Assembly: GCF_015667935.1 (NCBI RefSeq)
Contig: NZ_JADPET010000012.1
Coordinates: 1-32,805 of the forward strand
DNA: 32,805 nucleotides
Direction: 5' to 3'
Origin: Clostridium sp. 1001270J_160509_D11
Lineage (GTDB): Bacteria > Bacillota > Clostridia > Peptostreptococcales > Peptostreptococcaceae
Below are positions 1-7,382 of this stretch, one piece after another (position 1 is the first letter of the stretch; each line of letters opens with the position of its first letter). Under the pieces are notes generated by a model. That model was not told the origin of the DNA, ran no database searches, and saw only the letters and a list, made by a program, of their open reading frames with translations. The translations under genes were made by a program, and so were the position numbers.

Positions 1-35
1 AGATAATAGATTATATAATTTAAGGGGGTAGGAAT

Positions 36-734
36 ATGAAACCAATTATAGGGGTTATTCCTCTTTGGGATGATGAAAAAGAAAGTATATGGATGTTACC
101 AGGATATATGGATGTATTAGAAAATAATAATGCAATTCCAATGATACTACCTTTATCTACATGCAAAGAGAATTTGGACAAGTGTTTTGAATTAGTAGAC
201 GGTATTTTATTTACAGGGGGTCATGATATAAATCCAAAACTTTATAATCAGAAAAAGAAAGATACATGTGGATTGCAATGTGACAGACGAGATGAAATGG
301 AGAAATATCTATTTGAAAAATCTATTAAAAATAATAAACCTATATTGGGCATTTGTAGGGGAATTCAGCTATTTAATTCTCTATTGGGTGGTACATTATA
401 TCAAGATTTAAAAACTGAGTATAAATCAAATATTAATCATACAATGGAAAAGCCTTATAATAGAGGTGTTCATAATGTTAATGTTTTAGAAAATACGATA
501 TTACACAAAATAGTTGGTGTAAATAAATTATACGTAAACAGTTATCATCACCAAGCTATAAAAGATTTAGCACCAGGATTAATTGCAAATGCAATATCCG
601 AAGATGGATTGATAGAGGCAGTTAGTATGCCAAACAAAAAATTTGTTATGGCAGTTCAATGGCATCCAGAATTTTTGTGGAAAGATAGTGAGGAAAATAA
701 TTTAATAATTGATGAATTTATAAAAAGTATTTAG
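36..734 (+). CDS. Gamma-glutamyl-gamma-aminobutyrate hydrolase-like class I glutamine amidotransferase (peptidase C26)
   Basis: 232 residues, the usual size for PuuD-like hydrolases, which cleave gamma-glutamyl amides in the cytosol. Seen: the oxyanion region FTGGHDINP (about 59-67), the nucleophile elbow GICRG with Cys107, a central NSYHHQ segment and the C-terminal QWHPEF with His210 and Glu212. Together these make the Cys-His-Glu triad of class I amidotransferases. No synthetase or ammonia-accepting domain is attached, which fits a free-standing hydrolase. The start is supported by a GGGGG tract 7-8 bases upstream. It lies 40 bases before yaaA on the same strand with no terminator between, so the two may be co-transcribed. 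The physiological substrate (gamma-Glu-GABA or another gamma-glutamyl compound) cannot be read from the sequence, and no putrescine-pathway genes are nearby. Confidence 0.88.
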   Translation: MKPIIGVIPLWDDEKESIWMLPGYMDVLENNNAIPMILPLSTCKENLDKCFELVDGILFTGGHDINPKLYNQKKKDTCGLQCDRRDEMEKYLFEKSIKNNKPILGICRGIQLFNSLLGGTLYQDLKTEYKSNINHTMEKPYNRGVHNVNVLENTILHKIVGVNKLYVNSYHHQAIKDLAPGLIANAISEDGLIEAVSMPNKKFVMAVQWHPEFLWKDSEENNLIIDEFIKSI

Positions 735-757
735 GATAGAAGGAAAGGGGAAAAATA

Positions 758-778
758 ATGAAAGAGGTATTATTATGA
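758..778 (+). CDS. Possible 6-codon leader peptide overlapping the yaaA start
   Basis: A good SD (AAGGGG, about 745-750) precedes ATG 758, which opens a six-codon frame (M-K-E-V-L-L) ending in TGA at 776-778. That TGA overlaps the yaaA ATG (775-777) in an ATGA arrangement, and the leader itself contains the AAAGAGG that serves as the yaaA SD. This would couple yaaA initiation to termination of the leader. It could be chance in AT-rich sequence; there is no homology evidence. Confidence 0.25.
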   Translation: MKEVLL

Positions 779-1527
779 AAATTATAATTTCACCAGCAAA
801 GAAAATGAATATAGATGATGATATTTTTGAGTGTAGAAGTGAGCCTGTATTTTTAAATAAAGCAGAAGAACTAATGAATTATTTAAAAGGTTTATCATAT
901 GAAGAATGTAAAACTATGTGGAAATGTAGCGATAAACTAGCTCAATTAAATTACGACAGAGTTTTAGATATGGATTTAAATTATAGATTAACTCCAGCAA
1001 TATTTTCATATGAAGGTATTCAATATCAATATATGGGACCAAGTGTACTCAGCCAAGATGCAATTGAATACCTGCAATCTAACTTAAGAATATTATCAGG
1101 ATTTTATGGCATCTTAAAACCATTAGACGGTATTGTTCCATATAGACTTGAGATGCAGGCAAAACTTATAAATCATAAAAATAAAGATCTATACGAATTT
1201 TGGTCAGATAATATAGCAAACAATTTATTTGAAGAAGATGATGTAATAATTAATTTAGCATCAAAAGAATATAGTAAATGCGTAAGTAAATATATAAAAA
1301 ATCAACCAAATATAAAATTCATCACATGTGTATTTGGAGAATTAAAAGGCGAAAAAATAATAGAAAAGGGCACACTTGCAAAAATGGCGAGAGGTGAAAT
1401 GGTTAGATATTTAGCTGAAAATAATATATCCACTTTAGATGGATTAAAAAGCTTTAACAAATTGGGCTATAAGTATAGTGAAGAAGAGTCTAATAACGAT
1501 ACATATATATTTATAAAATCCGTATAA
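775..1527 (+). CDS. yaaA: Peroxide stress protein YaaA (UPF0246/DUF328)
   Basis: 250 residues, full family length. The N-terminus IISPAKKMN is the signature of the YaaA/UPF0246 family. Further conserved parts are LNYDR around residue 55-60, the TPAIFSYEGIQYQY segment, LSGFYGILKPLDGI and, near the C-terminus, ARGEMVRY. In E. coli YaaA lowers free intracellular iron under peroxide stress and binds DNA; its biochemical activity in clostridia is not settled. AAAGAGG sits 7 bases before this ATG. It follows the amidotransferase gene closely. Downstream is the independently regulated mntP riboswitch unit. The neighbourhood of a peroxide/iron protein and an Mn exporter is suggestive of metal homeostasis, but they are separate transcription units. 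Confidence 0.92.
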   Translation: MKIIISPAKKMNIDDDIFECRSEPVFLNKAEELMNYLKGLSYEECKTMWKCSDKLAQLNYDRVLDMDLNYRLTPAIFSYEGIQYQYMGPSVLSQDAIEYLQSNLRILSGFYGILKPLDGIVPYRLEMQAKLINHKNKDLYEFWSDNIANNLFEEDDVIINLASKEYSKCVSKYIKNQPNIKFITCVFGELKGEKIIEKGTLAKMARGEMVRYLAENNISTLDGLKSFNKLGYKYSEEESNNDTYIFIKSV

Positions 1528-1583
1528 TTAAATGACAATAACAGGAATAATATTTATTTTTTACTAATATTATATATAAATAA

Positions 1584-1613
1584 TTGACAGATTTTATTGG
1601 GATATTTTATAAT
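1584..1613 (+). promoter_or_regulatory. Sigma-A type promoter for the mntP riboswitch transcript
   Basis: TTGACA (1584-1589) and TATAAT (1608-1613) with an 18-base spacer. Transcription would start near 1620, about 40 bases before the manganese aptamer. Both hexamers match consensus exactly, so basal transcription should be strong and control left to the riboswitch. Confidence 0.8.
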
Positions 1614-1655
1614 AAAGAAGTTCTAAATAATTAAACGGATTAAAACTAAATAACT

Positions 1656-1746
1656 CCTATGAGGGAGTAGTTTGCGGCTAAGCCGTTGTAATGTCGACAT
1701 AATGATTGCAAAATCCGGTATTACATTAAAAAGCGAGACTCATGGA
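1656..1746 (+). ncRNA. Manganese riboswitch aptamer (yybP-ykoY motif)
   Basis: The aptamer is recognised from GAGGGAGTAG (1661-1670) and the matching AAGCGAGACT (1731-1740), the conserved loop sequences of yybP-ykoY RNAs that build the Mn2+ site. P1 forms between ATGAG (1659-1663) and CTCAT (1739-1743). Between them are a GCGGCTAAGCCG hairpin and a second arm. It sits directly upstream of a MntP-family gene, a common genomic partner of this riboswitch. The 3' strand of P1 is shared with the terminator that follows, so Mn binding should stabilise P1 and permit read-through (an ON switch). Confidence 0.93.
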
Positions 1747-1796
1747 TAATAAAGTGTTTTATTAAAAAACGCTTTATTGTCTATGGGTCTTTTTTA
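1736..1796 (+). terminator. Riboswitch-controlled terminator before mntP
   Basis: A 21-bp stem with four G-U pairs forms between 1736-1756 (starting AGACTCATGG) and 1770-1790 (ending ATGGGTCT), followed by a T tract. It uses CTCAT (1739-1743), which is also the 3' strand of aptamer P1, so the two structures are mutually exclusive. Confidence 0.88.
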
Positions 1797-1817
1797 ATTT
1801 TAAAGGAGGGAAAAATA

Positions 1818-2504
1818 ATGGGATTATTGGAACTTTTTATACTAGCAGTAGGGTTATCGATGGATGCTTTTGCTGTATCAATTTGTAAAGGTCTTGCTTT
1901 ACCAAAAATAAACTTAAAATCAGCAGGAATAGTTGGGTTATGGTTTGGAGCATTCCAGGCATTAATGCCGCTAATTGGCTATCTACTTGGAGTAAATTTC
2001 AGAGAGTATATAGTTAGCGTGGACCATTGGATAGCATTTATATTACTAGCTTTAATTGGAGTTAATATGATTAAAGAGGCATTAACTGAAGATGATGAGG
2101 AAGAAGAAACAGAAATAAGAAACTTAAAACGTAATGCAGAAGAACAATGTAATATATCATATTCTGCTAATTCATGTTCAATATCACCAACAGGTCAAGT
2201 TGCATTAAGTAGAGAAAAAGACAGTGTAATGAAAGATATTCTAGGATTTAAAACAATGTTTTTACTTGCAATTGCAACAAGTATAGATGCATTAGCTATG
2301 GGTGTAACATTTGCATTTTTAAATGTAAAAATAGTACCAGCAATATCTTTTATAGGTATAGTGACATTTACCTGTTCAGCAATAGGCGTAAAAATCGGAA
2401 ATGTATTCGGTCTTAAGTATAAGTCAAAAGCTGAAATTGTCGGAGGTGTAATACTTATATTATTAGGATGTAAGATATTAGTTGAACACTTAGGAATTAT
2501 ATAA
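1818..2504 (+). CDS. mntP: Manganese efflux pump MntP
   Basis: 228-residue integral membrane exporter of Mn2+ (MntP/YebN family, DUF204). Two homologous halves are visible: the first has [14 protein letters not shown] in TM1 and the second [14 protein letters not shown] in TM4, each with the membrane-embedded Asp typical of the family. Six hydrophobic segments in total. The loop between the halves (about residues 92-140) is longer than in E. coli MntP. It begins with an acidic EDDEEEE run and carries two Cys, so it may be a cytoplasmic metal-sensing or flexible insert (inference). The start is fixed by AAAGGAGGG upstream. The gene is controlled by the riboswitch immediately in front, is monocistronic and ends at its own terminator. 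Confidence 0.95.
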   Translation: MGLLELFILAVGLSMDAFAVSICKGLALPKINLKSAGIVGLWFGAFQALMPLIGYLLGVNFREYIVSVDHWIAFILLALIGVNMIKEALTEDDEEEETEIRNLKRNAEEQCNISYSANSCSISPTGQVALSREKDSVMKDILGFKTMFLLAIATSIDALAMGVTFAFLNVKIVPAISFIGIVTFTCSAIGVKIGNVFGLKYKSKAEIVGGVILILLGCKILVEHLGII

Positions 2505-2510
2505 TTGTTA

Positions 2511-2548
2511 GGAGTTGGGTATTTATTATATCTAACTCCCTATTTTTT
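2511..2548 (+). terminator. Intrinsic terminator after mntP
   Basis: Stem GGAGTT (2511-2516) with AACTCC (2534-2539), then T6 at 2543-2548. Confidence 0.75.
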
Positions 2549-2636
2549 AAAATAAAATCAAGTTTTTATAGGATAAATAAACTCAAATGTCAAATTAATA
2601 ATATATAAAATGTATTATTTTAGGAGAAGAATTTAT

Positions 2637-3287
2637 ATGAATTATTGTGAGAAAATCAAAAAATCTATGATTGAAGGTGACGATGACTCAGTTGTAAAGT
2701 ATATAAAGAAATCTCTTTTAGTAGGATATGATCCAAAATACATATTAAAAAATATTTTAATGGATGCATTAACCTTAATTGCAAAGAAAGAAGAAAAAAA
2801 TGAGTGTCTTATACCAGAAGTATTACTAGCTATAAATTCATTTAAATCTGGTTACAAAATAATAGAACCCTATTTGAAAGAGAAAGACAAAGATTATGAC
2901 ATAGTGATAGTTATGGGGACTGTATATGGAGATATACATGATTTAGGCAAGAACGTGATAAAGATATTTTTAGAAACGTTAGATGTTAGAATAGTGGACT
3001 TAGGTACAAATGTACCTGCTGAAAAATTTGTAGATGCAATTGAAGATAATAACGCAAATATTCTTATGATGTCGTCATTATTGACAACGACAATGGGAGA
3101 AATGAAAACAGTTATGAATTTATTAGAAGAAAGAAAACTAAGAAAAAAAGTACATGTATTTATTGGTGGAGCATCAGTAGGTGAGGCATTTAGAGAAAAG
3201 ATAGGTGTAGATTGTTATACAGATAGCGTTGTAGATCTTATAGACTATTTAAAAAAGAATATGGATAAAATAAAAGAAAACTCTTAA
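2637..3287 (+). CDS. Corrinoid (cobalamin-binding) methyltransferase carrier protein, MtaC/MtbC-like
   Basis: 216 residues. The N-terminal helical cap (about 1-85) is that of B12-binding methyl carriers. The C-terminal Rossmann-like B12 domain follows, with D-x-H-x-x-G at GDIHDLGKN (Asp99, His101 the expected lower axial Co ligand), then SSLLTTTMGEM and IGGASVGEAF, the other cobalamin contacts. Such proteins shuttle methyl groups from a substrate-specific methyltransferase (MtaB, MttB, MtvB types) to a tetrahydrofolate methyltransferase. An earlier in-frame ATG at 2610 exists, but 2637 is chosen because AGGAGAAG (2622-2629) is correctly spaced for it. Oddly, no MttB-like partner, MtrH-like methyltransferase or RACo-type activase lies beside it; both neighbours are unrelated and terminators flank it. 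It may be an orphan serving a remote methyltransferase. Confidence 0.85.
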   Translation: MNYCEKIKKSMIEGDDDSVVKYIKKSLLVGYDPKYILKNILMDALTLIAKKEEKNECLIPEVLLAINSFKSGYKIIEPYLKEKDKDYDIVIVMGTVYGDIHDLGKNVIKIFLETLDVRIVDLGTNVPAEKFVDAIEDNNANILMMSSLLTTTMGEMKTVMNLLEERKLRKKVHVFIGGASVGEAFREKIGVDCYTDSVVDLIDYLKKNMDKIKENS

Positions 3288-3314
3288 ATAAAGGTGGATA
3301 TTTAGGAGTTTTTT
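3277..3314 (+). terminator. Intrinsic terminator of the corrinoid protein gene
   Basis: AAAACTC (3277-3283) pairs with GAGTTTT (3306-3312), with inner TAAATA/TATTTA pairing, and ends in a T tract. It overlaps the stop codon of the gene. Confidence 0.75.
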
Positions 3315-3318
3315 ATTT

Positions 3319-3359
3319 GAAAAAATAAGCATGCCATAAATTTATACGACATGCTTATT
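3319..3359 (-). terminator. Intrinsic terminator of the Bce-type ABC operon (minus strand)
   Basis: 10-bp perfect stem AATAAGCATG (3324-3333) with CATGCTTATT (3350-3359). Read on the minus strand it is followed by a T tract (A run 3320-3325 on plus), and it lies just past the permease stop. Confidence 0.8.
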
Positions 3360-3399
3360 AAAGAATAAATATATATTAATTTGAATAATGTTTGTAAAT

Positions 3400-5418
3400 T
3401 TAGCTTACTATTTTATAGTAACTTCTAGCTGTAATTCTATAAACTATAGCATAAAAGACTGCGAATAGTAAGAAGCCTCCACAAGTAGCTATAGCATATA
3501 ATTTTATATTTGTAAGATTTAATATAGCTAGTATCTTAGTTATAAAAGGAAATGCAAATGATACATGAATTCCTGCTACAATAAGTGGCAAGAAGAAAAC
3601 TGTAAGCACTTGAGAATGTATTGATTGTTTTATTTCCTTATTACTTATACCTACTTTTTGCATTATTGCAAAACGTTCTTTATCATCATATCCTTCAGAT
3701 ATTTGTTTATAATACATAATTAATATTGTAGCCATTGTAAACAGTATTCCTAAGAATACACCTATAAATAATAGTCCACCATTAAGACCAATAAGGTCGT
3801 GTTTAGAACTTTCACGGCAATCTATTTTACCATTATAAACATATTTATTTGTGTCTTCTGGATAAGAACTCATAGTTTCTAATCCATCATAGAACTTATC
3901 ATTTATTTTTAATACAGTATTTGCATCTGCATCTACATTGAAGAAATAGAAATATTGAATATCTGATGCCATTTTACCGTATTCTTTTTTCTGTAATTTA
4001 TATAGATTATTTAAAATATCCATATCCTTAACTACAACAACATGGTTTTTTGCAACATTGGCAGCTACATATTTATCTATAGGAAAATCTTCAAAATGAC
4101 CTTTTATTTTAAAATTATAATTAAAGACTTTAAGTGTATCATAGTTATATTTATCTCTGTTAGAGGAGATAAATATTTCATTATCATCTAATTTTTTATT
4201 TGAGTTATATAATTTATTATAATCATCAAGAGTGATAAAAGATAAAGTACCTATATCATCAACACTATTAGAATACACAGGGTTAGCCTTATCTATTATA
4301 TAAGAATTTTCTTTTTCTATACCAGCAAAGTTTAAAGTTGTATATTCCATTTCATCTATTGGCTTTTTATTAAAATCATCGAGTGTATTATTTATCCAAG
4401 TTTTTAGTTCTTTTATATCCTTGTCTGAGTGACTAGATGGTGAAAATTGAAATTCAGTTGGATAATAATTATTAATGATATCATTCATTCCGTACCATAA
4501 AGAGAATGTAGATGAAATCATTACTAAAACCATGGTAGATAGTATGCATATATTAGCAAGTCCTACTGCATTTTGTTTCATACGATATATCATACCTGAT
4601 ACTGATATAAAGTTTTTTGTTTTATAATAGTAATTTTTATTTTTACGTAGAGCTTTTAATAATACAATACTTCCAGCTGTAAATAAAAGATAAGTACCTA
4701 TTATTACTAGTATTACAGCTACGAAAAATAAACTTAATGCAGCTATTGGATTAGTAGTTTTAACAGCTATATAATATCCTGATCCTAAACAGATAAATCC
4801 AAGTAAGGCAATTATCCATTTTGCTTTAGGTTCTTTTTCACCAACAGAACTTCCGTGTAATAATTCTATAGGTTTAGCAAGATGAATTTGTCTAATACTA
4901 TTTAAGAATATAACAACAAATATTACTACAAATAATATAATTGTAGTTTTTAGTGATTGTGGTGATATATAAAATCCTAGTGGAACTTTTACTGTAAACA
5001 TTGATAGTAAGATTAAAAGCATTAATTTATCAAATAAAATACCTACTAATATACCAAAAATTAAACTTACTAAACTTATAATAACTGTTTCACATAGTAC
5101 AACTCTAGAAATATGCTTTTTCTCCATTCCTAAAATATTATAAAGTCCAAATTCTTTTTTTCTACGTTTCATAAGGAAGCTATTTGTATAAAATAAGAAT
5201 ATTGTTGCGAAAATTCCACATATAATTGTACCTAAAAATAATACTGTAACCATTGAGTCAGTTCCGCTGACTTTACTTAAATCAGGGTTGTTTGATAATG
5301 AGCAAATAATGTAAAACATGCAGATTGTCATTATTGATGTAATCATATATGGTATATATGTTTTTGCATTTTTCTTTATGTTGGTAATTGCTAATTTAAA
5401 ATAAAAGAATTTACTCAT
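3400..5418 (-). CDS. BceB-type FtsX-like ABC transporter permease (antimicrobial peptide resistance)
   Basis: 672 residues, the size of BceB/VraG permeases. Hydrophobic segments form the 10-TM FtsX layout. Four TM pairs lie before about residue 300. A large extracytoplasmic domain of about 200 residues follows (starting NDIINNYYPTEF), then the last TM helices at the C-terminus. That large loop is the hallmark of permeases that recognise lipid II-cycle peptide antibiotics (bacitracin, lantibiotics, cationic peptides) and relay flux to a cognate kinase. The chosen start MSKFFYFKL has AGGTGG upstream and overlaps the ATPase stop by 8 bases (ATGAGTAA), giving translational coupling; a start 7 codons earlier is possible but lies deeper in the ATPase gene. 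The substrate cannot be predicted from sequence alone. Confidence 0.9.
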   Translation of the reverse strand: MSKFFYFKLAITNIKKNAKTYIPYMITSIMTICMFYIICSLSNNPDLSKVSGTDSMVTVLFLGTIICGIFATIFLFYTNSFLMKRRKKEFGLYNILGMEKKHISRVVLCETVIISLVSLIFGILVGILFDKLMLLILLSMFTVKVPLGFYISPQSLKTTIILFVVIFVVIFLNSIRQIHLAKPIELLHGSSVGEKEPKAKWIIALLGFICLGSGYYIAVKTTNPIAALSLFFVAVILVIIGTYLLFTAGSIVLLKALRKNKNYYYKTKNFISVSGMIYRMKQNAVGLANICILSTMVLVMISSTFSLWYGMNDIINNYYPTEFQFSPSSHSDKDIKELKTWINNTLDDFNKKPIDEMEYTTLNFAGIEKENSYIIDKANPVYSNSVDDIGTLSFITLDDYNKLYNSNKKLDDNEIFISSNRDKYNYDTLKVFNYNFKIKGHFEDFPIDKYVAANVAKNHVVVVKDMDILNNLYKLQKKEYGKMASDIQYFYFFNVDADANTVLKINDKFYDGLETMSSYPEDTNKYVYNGKIDCRESSKHDLIGLNGGLLFIGVFLGILFTMATILIMYYKQISEGYDDKERFAIMQKVGISNKEIKQSIHSQVLTVFFLPLIVAGIHVSFAFPFITKILAILNLTNIKLYAIATCGGFLLFAVFYAIVYRITARSYYKIVS

Positions 5419-6178
5419 TTTTAACACCACCTGTAGCAATCATAGTTAATGTATCTGAAATTTTTTGATACATTTCTTGTTTTGTTGAAGAACCTCTATA
5501 AAGTTGGTGGAATACTTTACCGTCTTTTATAAATAGAACTCGTTTTGCAGTACTGGCAGCTTTTGTACTATGAGTTACCATTACTATTGTTTGACCATCT
5601 TCATTTATATCCTCGAATAATTGTAATAATTCGTCTGCAGAGTGAGAATCTAATGCACCAGTAGGCTCATCTGCTAAAATTAATTGAGGTTTAGTTATAA
5701 GCGCTCTTGCTATAGCAGCTCTTTGTTTTTGACCACCAGAAACCTCATAAGGAAATTTATCTAAAAGAGAGTTTATTCCTAATTTAATTGATAATGGTTG
5801 TAAAAGTGAATTCATTTCGTTGTATTTTTTACCTGATAAAACTAAAGGTAGAAAAATATTATCTTTTAGTGAAAATGTATCTAATAAATTGAAATCTTGG
5901 AATACAAATCCTAAATTATTGCGACGAAATGCTGAGATTTCTTTTTCTTTTATAGAAACTATATTTTTTCCATTTAGTAAAACTTCACCACTAGTTGGTT
6001 TATCTAGTGAAGCTAATATATTAAGTAAAGTGGTTTTACCAGAACCTGATTCACCCATTATAGCAACATATTCACCTTGTTCAACAGAGAAAGATACGTC
6101 TGATAAAGCTTGAACGTGGTTTGAACCAAAGCGTGTTGTATAAACTTTCTTTAAATTATTTACTTGCAACATTGCCAT
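5411..6178 (-). CDS. BceA-type ABC transporter ATP-binding protein
   Basis: 255-residue MacB/BceA-class ATPase. Seen: Walker A GESGSGKTT (about 42-50), Q-loop FVFQDFNLLD, ABC signature VSGGQKQRAAIARAL, Walker B LILADEPTGALDS and switch His in VMVTHS. It energises the permease encoded next (8-base overlap). ATG 6178 is chosen because GGAGGT (about 6185-6190) lies 8 bases upstream. The ATG 15 bases earlier at 6193 overlaps that SD and would have none of its own. The 179 bases between this gene and the kinase gene hold a promoter and a BceR-type operator, so the transporter genes form their own inducible unit. Confidence 0.93.
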   Translation of the reverse strand: MAMLQVNNLKKVYTTRFGSNHVQALSDVSFSVEQGEYVAIMGESGSGKTTLLNILASLDKPTSGEVLLNGKNIVSIKEKEISAFRRNNLGFVFQDFNLLDTFSLKDNIFLPLVLSGKKYNEMNSLLQPLSIKLGINSLLDKFPYEVSGGQKQRAAIARALITKPQLILADEPTGALDSHSADELLQLFEDINEDGQTIVMVTHSTKAASTAKRVLFIKDGKVFHQLYRGSSTKQEMYQKISDTLTMIATGGVKNE

Positions 6179-6230
6179 TTTAATGACCTCCATTTTATTT
6201 AAATTATAGTAATTTCTTATTTATGAGTTA

Positions 6231-6236
6231 ATTATA
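6231..6236 (-). promoter_or_regulatory. -10 element of the bceAB-like promoter
   Basis: On the minus strand a perfect TATAAT, 53 bases before the ATPase start. No good -35 lies 16-18 bases upstream (TGGTAT is the best), as expected for a promoter that depends on an activator. Confidence 0.55.
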
Positions 6237-6244
6237 ACAAAATA

Positions 6245-6281
6245 GGGAAATGCAATACCATTTCTTTGGCTTACATTTCCC
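6245..6281. promoter_or_regulatory. Inverted repeat over the bceAB-like -35 region
   Basis: GGGAAATGCAA (6245-6255) and TTACATTTCCC (6271-6281) pair at 10 of 11 positions around a 15-base centre. The right arm starts with TTACATT, repeated exactly 20 bases further at 6291, so it may be a second, degenerate regulator half-site on the same helix face. Confidence 0.5.
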
Positions 6282-6290
6282 CGCATAACC

Positions 6291-6304
6291 TTACATTACT
6301 GTAA
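6291..6304. promoter_or_regulatory. BceR-type operator (TTACA-N4-TGTAA)
   Basis: TTACATTACTGTAA is a palindrome matching the TNACA-N4-TGTAA consensus reported for BceR-like regulators. It lies about 55 bases upstream of the -10 of the transporter genes and beside the bceRS-like genes, the expected place for activation by the regulator at 7383-8054. Confidence 0.75.
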
Positions 6305-6357
6305 TTTTAAATTTTAATATAGATAAATATTGAAAAATTAATAATCTCAATAAAAAA

Positions 6358-7371
6358 TTATTCAATATTTATATCAATCATTGATAAATCAAGTATAACT
6401 TTAGTTTTTACCCCAACTTCAGATTCAATAGAAATTTTATGTGATAATTTATCTAGTATATTTTTGCATAGATAAAGACCAAGTCCGCTTGCTTTTTTGT
6501 TAGTTCTACCGTTATATCCAGTGAAGCCTTTATCGAATATTCTAGGTATATCTTCCTCTGAAATTCCGATTCCAGTATCTTCAATAACAAGTTTTTTATT
6601 TTCTAATGGATAAATAGAGACTGTACCTTTAGTTGTATATTTTATCGCATTAGAAAGTATTTGTTCTATTACGAATACAAGCCATTTTTCATCAGTTAAA
6701 ACTGTATAATTTGTATTTTTGAAATTAAGTGCTATTTTCTTTCTTATAAAAAGAGGAGCATATTTTCTAATAGCTTGCTTTATAATATCGTCTAAATTAT
6801 ATTCTTTTATTACAAAATCATTTTCGGAACTACCAAGTCGAATATATGAAAGAACCATTTCTACATACTGTTCAATTTTAAATAATTCCGATGAAAGATC
6901 ACTTGAAACTTCACATTCAGAAGTTTGTATTAATAATTTCATAGCAGAAATAGGTGTTTTGATTTGGTGAACCCACATTGTATAATAATCAATCATATCT
7001 TTTTGTGCATTATCAGATTTAGATATAAAGTTTTTATATTCATCATTTAAATTTAAGATTAAATTAGTATAATCATCTTCAATTAAATTTTTTGGAGTTG
7101 GTAAATTATTTAAAGAAATATAAATTTCATTTTGTAATTTATATAATGCTATATGTTTTTTATAGTAATTTATAAAATTTATACATATACAAATTAAGCC
7201 AATAAAGCAACACAAAAGGGAAGCATATATTACTGGTTCAGTAGATATATTATATAAAACGAATACTAAGGAAAATACTAATGTAAATAATATAAAAAGA
7301 AGAATAGGTTTTATATATTGCTTTATATATTTTGATATTATGTATGTAAATTTAATTTCATAATTATTCAT
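6358..7371 (-). CDS. BceS-type intramembrane-sensing histidine kinase
   Basis: 337 residues. Two TM helices (about 21-41 and 48-68) are joined by a loop of only a few residues, so there is no extracellular sensor. This is the defining layout of BceS-like kinases, which receive their signal from the BceAB transporter. Seen: phospho-acceptor His135 in MWVHQIKTP (the H-x-x-K-T-P variant typical of the group), N-box EQILSNAIKYT, G1 EDTGIGI, F-box IFDKGFTG and G2 ASGLGLYL. AAGGAG precedes the start. It lies 11 bases after the response regulator gene in one operon. Predicted role: phosphorylate the neighbouring regulator when the transporter encounters its peptide. Confidence 0.93.
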   Translation of the reverse strand: MNNYEIKFTYIISKYIKQYIKPILLFILFTLVFSLVFVLYNISTEPVIYASLLCCFIGLICICINFINYYKKHIALYKLQNEIYISLNNLPTPKNLIEDDYTNLILNLNDEYKNFISKSDNAQKDMIDYYTMWVHQIKTPISAMKLLIQTSECEVSSDLSSELFKIEQYVEMVLSYIRLGSSENDFVIKEYNLDDIIKQAIRKYAPLFIRKKIALNFKNTNYTVLTDEKWLVFVIEQILSNAIKYTTKGTVSIYPLENKKLVIEDTGIGISEEDIPRIFDKGFTGYNGRTNKKASGLGLYLCKNILDKLSHKISIESEVGVKTKVILDLSMIDINIE

Positions 7372-7382
7372 AATAATTCTCC

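Noticed and set aside
5820-6113. Long open frame on the plus strand opposite the ABC ATPase gene
   Set aside because: No SD, and it is the antisense of Walker A and Q-loop coding sequence; codon pattern belongs to the minus-strand gene.
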